Source: an uncultured Anaerolineales bacterium (lineage in GTDB: Bacteria; Chloroflexota; Anaerolineae; Anaerolineales; Villigracilaceae). From it: a DNA stretch of 16,116 nt. Under the pieces are notes generated by a model that was given only the letters and a program-made list of their open reading frames with translations, was not told the origin of the DNA and made no database searches. Below, one piece after another: positions 6,415 through 12,993 of the stretch (its first letter is position 1; each line of letters starts with the position of its first letter). The stretch is taken from the NCBI GenBank assembly GCA_937928015.1, contig CALFXA010000035.1:1-16116 (forward strand), read 5' to 3'. Both the position numbers and the translations under genes were made by a program.

Positions 6415-7700
6415 TCGCGGGCGGCGTTGCACTTCTCATCTTTGGCGCGACCTTGTATGTGATCTTCACCGAAAAACTGAATCGTACGATCGCAGCCGTG
6501 ACAGGAGCGACCCTGATGCTGACCTGCGGGCTTGCATTGGGTTTCTACACGGAAGAACAGGCCATGAGCACCGTCGATATCAGGACCATTGGCCTGCTAT
6601 TAGGCATGATGATCCTGGTAGCCTTGCTGGAACCGACAGGCTTCTTTCAATATCTGGCGGTACAAGCTGCACGCTTCTCGAAAGGCAAACCTGTGCGGCT
6701 GTTGGTATTGCTCGGCTCGGTGACTACTCTGCTCTCCATGTTTCTGGATAACGTCACCACGGTGGTGCTGATTGCCCCTGTCACGATCCTGATCAGCGAG
6801 ATCCTGGGGTTAAATCCCGCCCCATTGCTAATCGCCGAGGCACTGCTATCGAATACTGGCGGAATTGCCACTCTGGTGGGTGACCCTCCCAACGTTTTGA
6901 TTGCCTCCGCTGCAAATCTGAGCTTCAATGACTTTCTGGTCTATGCCCTGCCGATTGTGGCTGTCGCCTGGCTGACGGCGCTGTTTCTGTTGCGATATCT
7001 CTTCCGCCGCGAACTGGCTGTCGCCCCTGAAAACGCAGACGCGGTGTTGCATCTCAATCCCGCCGAGGCCCTGGATGACTGGCCCACTGCGCGCCGCATC
7101 CTGATCGTTCTCGGCGGCGCCATCTTGCTGTTTTTTTTCGAGAAACCGCTGGGGATCAGTCCCGCTTTTATCGCAGTGACAGCATCGTCCATTGCCCTGG
7201 TCTGGGTGCGACCTGATATTCGCAAGATCCTTGAAAGAATCGAATGGAGTGTATTAGCCTTCTTTGTGGCGCTCTTTGTACTGGTCGGCGGACTGGAACA
7301 TGCAGGGGTGTTGAGTCAGTTGGCGGGACTGATTGCTCGTGTCAGCGACGCCAACCCCATCATCCTGGGGGTGTCTCTGCTCTGGCTGGTGGCGGGACTC
7401 TCCGCCGTGGTGGATAACATCCCGATCACCATCGCGCTCATCCCCGTCGTTCAAAGTCTGGCGCATTCGGGACTCAACGTTACCCCGCTATGGTGGGCAT
7501 TGGCTTTCGGTGCAGGGCTGGGAGGCAATGGGACGATTATCGGCTCGACCGCCAATGTGGTCGTGGCCTCCCTGTCCGAACGGACGCGTTCCCCCATCAC
7601 ATCCATGCTGTGGAACAAACGCGGCCTGCCTGTCATGCTCGCCACGCTGGGTGTGACGACTATTTTGTATATTCTAGCGTTTCAGTTTCTGAGCCGCTAG
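6411..7700 (+). CDS. ArsB/P-permease-like ion transporter (IT superfamily)
   Basis: This 429-aa membrane protein, with about 10 to 12 predicted helices, belongs to the ion-transporter superfamily that includes ArsB, NhaD, SLC13/CitM and the P (OCA2) permeases. It has two repeats, each with its signature pair. Repeat 1 has FLDNVTTVVLIAPVT (111-125) and GGIATLVGDPPNVLI (150-164). Repeat 2 has VVDNIPITIALIPVV (from about 333) and LGGNGTIIGSTANVVV. The DNVTT and GDPPN wording is closest to the ArsB/P-permease branch. The substrate (arsenite, an organic anion, or Na+/H+ exchange) cannot be told from motifs. There is no arsR or arsC nearby, which argues against arsenic. The start overlaps the CBS stop (ATGA). 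Confidence 0.88.
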   Translation: MIAGGVALLIFGATLYVIFTEKLNRTIAAVTGATLMLTCGLALGFYTEEQAMSTVDIRTIGLLLGMMILVALLEPTGFFQYLAVQAARFSKGKPVRLLVLLGSVTTLLSMFLDNVTTVVLIAPVTILISEILGLNPAPLLIAEALLSNTGGIATLVGDPPNVLIASAANLSFNDFLVYALPIVAVAWLTALFLLRYLFRRELAVAPENADAVLHLNPAEALDDWPTARRILIVLGGAILLFFFEKPLGISPAFIAVTASSIALVWVRPDIRKILERIEWSVLAFFVALFVLVGGLEHAGVLSQLAGLIARVSDANPIILGVSLLWLVAGLSAVVDNIPITIALIPVVQSLAHSGLNVTPLWWALAFGAGLGGNGTIIGSTANVVVASLSERTRSPITSMLWNKRGLPVMLATLGVTTILYILAFQFLSR

Positions 7701-7701
7701 A

Positions 7702-7725
7702 ATCCTTCCATTGGATGGTAAGGAT
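7702..7725 (+). other. Intercistronic hairpin before the ClC gene
   Basis: ATCCTTCCAT (7702-7711) pairs with ATGGTAAGGAT (7715-7725), with one bulged base and a TGG loop, right after the permease stop. No T-run follows, so it is not a terminator. It may be a stability element or processing site between the permease and ClC genes. Confidence 0.4.
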
Positions 7726-7750
7726 ATCCCTGAACTTAGGATTACCAAAC

Positions 7751-9370
7751 ATGCATTTATCGCTTGAAAATAAAAATAATTCTGTCCGCACCGAAATTCA
7801 GGAATACCTGGATATTCGACAGCAGCGCCGCTGGATCTTCCCGCGCGCGGCGCTGGTCGGCGCCTGCGCAGGCGCCACCGCCCTGCTCTTTCGCGGTGCG
7901 CTGGCGGGTGCGGATACTTTGAGGAACAGCCTGCTGGATTGGGCACATCAAATGCCCGTGCTGGGCTGGATCTTCCCGATCCTGCTGGCCGCGTTGGGTG
8001 CAGGCATTTCGGTCTTCATTACGCGCCGTTATGCCCCCGAGGCCAGCGGCAGCGGCATCCCGCACCTGGAAGCCGTGCTTCACCGCCTGCGGAAACTGGA
8101 ATGGAAACGCGTCCTGCCCGTCAAATTTCTCGGGGGCGTCCTGGTCATTGGCAGCGGCATGGCCCTGGGACGCGAAGGCCCCACCGTCCAGATGGGCGGC
8201 TCGATTGCAGATGCCATCTCGCGTTGGTTGAAAGTATCCGAACGGGAACGCTTGACCCTCATTTCAGCCGGGGCGGGTGCCGGGCTGGCTGCCGCTTTTA
8301 ACGCGCCGCTCTCCGGGCTGGTCTTCGTGCTCGAAGAAGTGCGCCGCGACTTTCAACCGATCGTGTTCGGCGCAGCTTTCGTGGCGGCAGCGGTGGCGGA
8401 TATTGTGGCGCGCATCGGGTCGGGCCAGTTCCCAGTTTTTGCCGTGCCCACCTATACGGTCCCGCCCTTATCCGCCCTGCCGATTTTTGCCCTGCTGGGC
8501 ATCGTCGCGGGCCTGTTTGGCGTAGTCTTCAACCGCGGACTGCTGGCCTCCATCGAAGCGTATGCCCGCATCCCTGCGCGTTTTTCTGTGCTGGCCGCTG
8601 CCATCACGGGCGGGGTGGTCGGGCTGGTGGGCTGGTTCTCGCCGCTATTGATCGGCAGCGGACATTCGCTGGCCGAATCTGCCCTCAAGGGCAACCTGAC
8701 GCTGGCGGCCATCCCGCTCTTCTTCGCCATCCGTTTTGTGCTGACCACCAGCAGTTACGCCACTGGCGCGCCCGGCGGCATTTTTGCGCCCCTGCTGGTG
8801 CTGGGCGCGTTGATCGGTTTGGGTATCGGGCAGGTCTTTCACAACATTGCGCCCGAGATGGCGCCCGTCCCTGCTGTTTTTGCTGTGGTGGGCATGGCCG
8901 CTTATTTCACCGCCATCGTGCGCGCCCCGTTGACCGGCATCATGCTCATCGTGGAGATGACGGGCAATTATTCGCAGATGCTGCCGCTTCTGGTCAGTTG
9001 TTTCTGCGCGTATGCGGTCGCTGAATTATTGAAGGACCTGCCCATCTACGAGGCCTTGCTCGAACGCGACCTGACCCGCGGCGGGAGCGAAAATCCGCTT
9101 AAGGAGCCTGTGGTCACTGATTTCATCATCCAGGAAGGTTCCGCCTTTGCGGGGCAGGAACTGCGCTCACTTGGACTGCCCTCAGGCTGTATTGTGGTGC
9201 GCTGTTCGGACGGTAAGCGCGAGTGGGTACCGAAAGCCGCCACCCGCCTCGAGCCGCACATGCGCATCACGGTGGTGATCGCGCCAGATGCATCCAACGC
9301 GCTGGAGATTCTGCGCCAGGGCTGTGGAACTGCCAAATCAGCGACCCGCCCCACGGGTTATCCCGGTTGA
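7751..9370 (+). CDS. ClC-type Cl-/H+ exchanger with C-terminal TrkA_C-like domain
   Basis: This 539-aa ClC-family membrane protein forms homodimers with one anion pathway per subunit. The Cl- site signatures are all present: GSGIPH, GREGP (gating Glu142), GGIFAP and Tyr407 in EMTGNYSQMLP. Glu196 in VLEEVRRD matches the internal proton glutamate (Glu203 of E. coli ClC), which points to a Cl-/H+ exchanger rather than a passive channel. After the last helix, about 75 residues (PVVTDFIIQEGSAFAGQELRSL onward) resemble the TrkA_C/RCK_C ligand-binding fold. The frame is open upstream to 7490 inside the previous gene, but ATG 7751, with TTAGGA about 9 nt before it, gives a normal N-terminus. It starts 50 bp after the permease, so it is probably part of the same operon. 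Confidence 0.93.
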   Translation: MHLSLENKNNSVRTEIQEYLDIRQQRRWIFPRAALVGACAGATALLFRGALAGADTLRNSLLDWAHQMPVLGWIFPILLAALGAGISVFITRRYAPEASGSGIPHLEAVLHRLRKLEWKRVLPVKFLGGVLVIGSGMALGREGPTVQMGGSIADAISRWLKVSERERLTLISAGAGAGLAAAFNAPLSGLVFVLEEVRRDFQPIVFGAAFVAAAVADIVARIGSGQFPVFAVPTYTVPPLSALPIFALLGIVAGLFGVVFNRGLLASIEAYARIPARFSVLAAAITGGVVGLVGWFSPLLIGSGHSLAESALKGNLTLAAIPLFFAIRFVLTTSSYATGAPGGIFAPLLVLGALIGLGIGQVFHNIAPEMAPVPAVFAVVGMAAYFTAIVRAPLTGIMLIVEMTGNYSQMLPLLVSCFCAYAVAELLKDLPIYEALLERDLTRGGSENPLKEPVVTDFIIQEGSAFAGQELRSLGLPSGCIVVRCSDGKREWVPKAATRLEPHMRITVVIAPDASNALEILRQGCGTAKSATRPTGYPG

Positions 9371-9384
9371 TGCGGAACTTATAG

Positions 9385-9657
9385 ATGCTAAAAAGACCTG
9401 GCTTGCTACAATCGGCGGCGATCATCAGCGCGGATGACACCAGCCCGCACCAGATCATCAACGGGATGCGGGGGATTGGCAGCTCTTTGGGCTGGTCGCC
9501 TGATGGTAAATCCCTGCTCATTTACGCGGGGCCTGTCGGCGCGCGCAACATCTACCGACTGTTGGCAGGTGACCTGCTGGTGGTGGTCGCCGAAGGTGTA
9601 GCGCGGACCGAGGCTCAGCGTCTGTGCAGCCGTCCCGATGATGAATTATCCCCATGA
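9385..9657 (+). pseudogene. Decayed beta-propeller (TolB/PD40-like) fragment in a 310-bp gap
   Basis: The gap 9371-9680 has no intact gene. The 90-aa frame here holds one propeller-blade motif, GWSPDGKSLLIYAG followed by NIYRL, as in TolB/PD40 repeats (WSPDGK...I..LY). The blade before it is degraded (ADDTSPHQIINGM), and the sequence after about 9555 no longer fits a propeller. A normal protein would carry several blades, a signal peptide and a ribosome site; none is visible. It is therefore best read as a gene remnant. TGCTACAAT at 9404-9412 looks like an extended -10 box but has no good -35, so a promoter for the downstream gene is possible but weak. Confidence 0.55.
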
Positions 9658-9680
9658 ACCCTTTACAGGAGTAGCGACAC

Positions 9681-10271
9681 ATGGATGCCCTGAATCAACT
9701 CTTTCAGTCTAATCCGTTTGCCCTGCCGCTGTTCATCTTTGTCGCCCGCATCATGGACGTCAGCCTGGGCACACTGCGCATCATCTCGCTCTCGCGCGGG
9801 CGGAAATACCTGGCGCCCATCCTCGGCTTCTTCGAGGTCTTCATCTGGGTGGTGGCCATCAGTCAGTTGGTGCGCAATCTGACGCATATTTCGGGATACC
9901 TGGCCTATGCCGCAGGCTTCGCCGCGGGAAACTACATCGGCATGTGGCTGGAGGAAAAATTGGCCATGGGTATGTTGACCCTGCGCATCTTCGCCGTGCG
10001 GGAGGGTCCTGACCTGTCGAAACGGCTGGCCGCCGCAGGCTTCGGTGTGACCACGCTCCCAGGTCACGGAGCCGAGACACGGGTCGAGGTGCTGTTCGTC
10101 ATCATCCATCGCCGCGACCTGGACCAGGTCGTGCAGATCATCCGCGAGGTCAACCCAAAAATCTTCTATTCCGTCGAAGAGGTACGCGCCTCCAACCAGG
10201 GCGTCTTCCCTGCCCAAAGCAAAGGAACCCAACGCTACAATCATTTTTTCAATTGGGCAAAACGCAAATAG
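9681..10271 (+). CDS. UPF0316-type membrane protein (DUF5698 + DUF2179)
   Basis: This 196-aa protein belongs to the UPF0316 family, of unknown function. The N-terminal half (about residues 15-95) has three hydrophobic segments with the conserved FIFVARIMDVSLGTLRII and a Gly/Ala-rich AYAAGFAAGNYIGMWLEEK. The C-terminal DUF2179 domain (about 98-180) is cytosolic, with the GFGVTTLPGHG turn and ending near KIFYSVEEVR. The length is normal. AGGAG (9667-9671) stands 9 nt before ATG 9681. It follows the propeller remnant and precedes asnB by 15 bp, so it probably heads the asnB-nhaA transcript. DUF2179 domains also occur in YitT-type membrane proteins, but no biochemical role can be assigned. Confidence 0.9.
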   Translation: MDALNQLFQSNPFALPLFIFVARIMDVSLGTLRIISLSRGRKYLAPILGFFEVFIWVVAISQLVRNLTHISGYLAYAAGFAAGNYIGMWLEEKLAMGMLTLRIFAVREGPDLSKRLAAAGFGVTTLPGHGAETRVEVLFVIIHRRDLDQVVQIIREVNPKIFYSVEEVRASNQGVFPAQSKGTQRYNHFFNWAKRK

Positions 10272-10286
10272 CCAGAAAGGAATCAC

Positions 10287-11783
10287 ATGTGCGGATTTGT
10301 CGGATGCCATCCGAGTAACCAACCACAATTGATCGAACAGGCCATTCAGCGGATTACTCACCGCGGGCCTGATGAACAGGGGGTGACGTCCACGCCGATG
10401 GGAACGCTGGGACATACCAGGCTGTCCATCGTGGATGTGGCCGACAGCCACCAACCCATGAGCGATGGTTCACGCTGGATCGTGTTCAACGGCGAGATCT
10501 ACAACTTTCAATCCCTGCGCAAGACCCTACCCGCCCCGTGGAAAACCCACGGCGACACCGAAGTGGTGCTGAAACTGCTCGCTCAGAAAGGTTTGAGCGC
10601 CATTACAGAACTCGACGGCATGTTCGCCTTCGCCATCCTCGATAAAGGCATCTGCCTGGCGCGCGACCCGCTGGGTATCAAGCCGCTGTACTTTGTGCGC
10701 AACGGCCCCACGTTGTACTTTGCCTCCGAGGCCAAGGCGCTGATGGATTTCGACGGGGAGATCGTCGAGTTCCCCGCAGGCCACACCTGGGATGGGGCCG
10801 ACCATTGGGAGCGCTTCTTCAACTCGTTCGACATTCAGATCGATGAGTCGATCCGCGAAAATGCAGACCTGGACGAACGCATTCGCTCAACCCTGCGGCG
10901 AGCCGTCCAAAAGCGGCTGATCGCCGACCCCGAGATTCCCGTGGGGGTCAGCCTCTCGGGCGGGCTCGACAGCAGCCTGATCGCCGCCCTGGCACGCGAG
11001 GGCCGCGACGAACTAAATACCTTTGTGGTTGGCATGACGGGCAGCGAAGACATCGAGCGGTCCGAAGAGGTGGCTCGCGCACTTGGCACCCGTCACCACG
11101 TCTATCGCTACGATTTCACCGAGATGCTGCAAGTGCTGCCCGAGGTCATCTACCACCTCGAATCCTTCGACGCCGCGTTGGTGCGCAGCGCCATCCCCAA
11201 CTACTTCCTGGCGCGGCTGGCGGGGCAGCACGTCAAGGTCATGCTGACAGGCGAGGGTGCCGACGAACTCTTCGGCGGATATGCCTACCTGCGGGGTGTG
11301 ACCAATCCCGTCCATTTTCAGCGCGAATTGTGTCTGACCCTGGATGCCCTGCACAATACCAACCTGCAGCGTACCGACCGCATGACCATGGTACACAGCA
11401 TCGAGGGCCGCGTCCCATTTCTGGACCTGGAAATGGTGCGCCTGGCCCTGAGCATTCCCCCCGCCTTGAAATTCCACGACGAGGTCATCCCCGAGAAATG
11501 GTTGCTGCGGCGGGCCTTCACAGGTTACCTGCCCGAATCGGTCCTGAATCGCCCCAAGCAGAAATTCTCACAAGGCGCAGGCTCGATGAATCTGTTGGCA
11601 GACTACGCCAACGACCAGATCACCGATACCATGTTCGCCGCCGCGCAGACCGAATACGCCTCAGCAGAGTTGCGCTCGAAAGAAGAGTTGTTGTACTACC
11701 GAATTTTCCGTGAGCAGTTCGGAGAACGGCTCGACCCCAAGGTAATTGGACGGACGCGTTCGGTCGCGGAGGGCGAACTTTGA
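10287..11783 (+). CDS. asnB: Asparagine synthetase (glutamine-hydrolysing)
   Basis: This 498-aa cytoplasmic enzyme makes asparagine from aspartate, ATP and glutamine. The N-terminal class II glutamine amidotransferase domain (1 to about 200) has the nucleophile Cys2 (MCGFVG), RGPDEQG (27-33), FNGEIYN (67-73) and GDTEVVL. The synthetase domain has the ATP pyrophosphatase P-loop SGGLDSS (224-230), TGEGADELFGGY and the substrate-site stretch EGRVPFLD. It is somewhat shorter than E. coli AsnB (554 aa), mostly at the C-terminus. The start ATG must be 10287, because Cys2 has to be exposed after Met removal, and AAAGGAA lies just upstream. It stands between two membrane-protein genes, 34 bp before nhaA, with no obvious functional link. 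Confidence 0.95.
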   Translation: MCGFVGCHPSNQPQLIEQAIQRITHRGPDEQGVTSTPMGTLGHTRLSIVDVADSHQPMSDGSRWIVFNGEIYNFQSLRKTLPAPWKTHGDTEVVLKLLAQKGLSAITELDGMFAFAILDKGICLARDPLGIKPLYFVRNGPTLYFASEAKALMDFDGEIVEFPAGHTWDGADHWERFFNSFDIQIDESIRENADLDERIRSTLRRAVQKRLIADPEIPVGVSLSGGLDSSLIAALAREGRDELNTFVVGMTGSEDIERSEEVARALGTRHHVYRYDFTEMLQVLPEVIYHLESFDAALVRSAIPNYFLARLAGQHVKVMLTGEGADELFGGYAYLRGVTNPVHFQRELCLTLDALHNTNLQRTDRMTMVHSIEGRVPFLDLEMVRLALSIPPALKFHDEVIPEKWLLRRAFTGYLPESVLNRPKQKFSQGAGSMNLLADYANDQITDTMFAAAQTEYASAELRSKEELLYYRIFREQFGERLDPKVIGRTRSVAEGEL

Positions 11784-11817
11784 AAATCCTTAATAGATCA
11801 ACGAGAGAAGGAGCCTC

Positions 11818-12993
11818 GTGGTGAAATACAACATCACAAAACTCTTTACAGAATTCTTCGAGAGCGAACGCTCATCGGGCATCGTCCTGCTGTTCAGCGC
11901 AATATTGGCTATCCTGCTGGCGAATTCCCCTCTTCGAGAATCGTTCCTGGGATTCTGGCACGCCAAAGTGGGGCTGGAACTGGGTTTCCTCAACCTGCGC
12001 TATGACCTCGCGCACTGGGTCAACGACGGGTTGATGGCCGTCTTTTTCCTGCTGATTGGCCTGGAGATCGAGCGTGAGCTTTACGTGGGTGAACTCTCGG
12101 ATCTTCGCAAGGCCGCGCTGCCGATCTTTGCCGCCGTGGGTGGCGTGCTCCTGCCCGCCCTGATTTACTTCGTCCTGAATAAGGACCTGCCTACCCGCTC
12201 AGGCTTCGGCATTCCGATGGCCACGGATATCGCGTTCGCGCTGGGTATTCTGGCGCTGCTGGGCAGGAAGGTGCCGCTTTCGCTCAAGGTCTTCCTGACC
12301 GCCTTCGCCATCATCGATGACCTGATTGCCATCCTGATGATCGTCTTCTTTTACGCGGGAGACATCAACCTGATGGCTCTGGCGGTGGCGGGCGGGGTCT
12401 TCGTCCTGCTGTTGGTGCTCAACCGCAGCAGGGTGCGCGCGCTGCCGGTCTACTTGCTGCTCGGACTGGTCATGTGGTATGCCATCCTTCAGTCGGGAGT
12501 ACACGCCTCCATTGCGGGCGTACTGCTGGCCTTTGCCATTCCGTTTACAGACGGGTCCTCCGACTCTCCATCCTATAAACTGCAACATGCCTTGCACAAG
12601 CCGGTCGCGTTCGGCATCATGCCGATCTTCGCATTGGCCAACACAGGCGTGACCCTGATCGGCAGTTCGCTGTCCAACCTCTTCGCGCCGAACACGCTCG
12701 GTATCTTCCTGGGCCTGGTGGCAGGGAAACCGCTTGGCATCACGCTCTTCTCTGCATTGGCAACCAGGCTGAAAGTCGCCAGCCTGCCGGAGGACATTTC
12801 GATGAAGCATCTGCTGGGGGCAGGCTTCCTGGGCGGCATTGGTTTCACCATGTCCATTTTCATTACGTTCCTGGCGTTCGGAGACGGCGAGCTGGCGGAA
12901 AGCTCCAAGCTGGCAATCATTCTTGGCTCGCTTACCTCGGGGTTGATTGGGTACTTTTTGCTGAGTCGCCAAACTCACAAGGAGGTCACATGA
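11818..12993 (+). CDS. nhaA: NhaA-family Na+/H+ antiporter
   Basis: This 391-aa inner-membrane protein is an electrogenic Na+(Li+)/H+ antiporter for pH and salt homeostasis. NhaA landmarks are present: NDGLMAVFFLLIGLEIERE in the first third, the ion-site pair Asp167-Asp168 in AIIDDLIAI (matching Asp163/Asp164 of E. coli), the membrane lysine Lys304 in AGKPLGI (matching Lys300), MPIFALANTGV, and GFLGGIGFTMSIFI near the end. The length matches the family. The start is a GTG. Two adjacent GTGs are possible (11818 and 11821), and AAGGAG at 11808-11813 gives spacings of 4 and 7 nt, so 11821 is the better start. Its TGA overlaps the ATG of the B12-domain gene. Confidence 0.96.
   Translation: MVKYNITKLFTEFFESERSSGIVLLFSAILAILLANSPLRESFLGFWHAKVGLELGFLNLRYDLAHWVNDGLMAVFFLLIGLEIERELYVGELSDLRKAALPIFAAVGGVLLPALIYFVLNKDLPTRSGFGIPMATDIAFALGILALLGRKVPLSLKVFLTAFAIIDDLIAILMIVFFYAGDINLMALAVAGGVFVLLLVLNRSRVRALPVYLLLGLVMWYAILQSGVHASIAGVLLAFAIPFTDGSSDSPSYKLQHALHKPVAFGIMPIFALANTGVTLIGSSLSNLFAPNTLGIFLGLVAGKPLGITLFSALATRLKVASLPEDISMKHLLGAGFLGGIGFTMSIFITFLAFGDGELAESSKLAIILGSLTSGLIGYFLLSRQTHKEVT

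Noticed and set aside
6411..7700. Arsenite efflux (arsB) annotation
   Set aside because: Motifs only place it in the wider IT superfamily, and no arsR, arsC or arsA-like gene is nearby.
7490..7750. In-frame upstream extension of the ClC gene
   Set aside because: It overlaps the permease gene in another frame and gives a Cys/His/Arg-rich head unlike any ClC. ATG 7751 gives the normal N-terminus.
9663..10454. Open frame of 263 codons on the minus strand
   Set aside because: Its sequence is the complement of the DUF2179 gene and the start of asnB; no ribosome site or domain.
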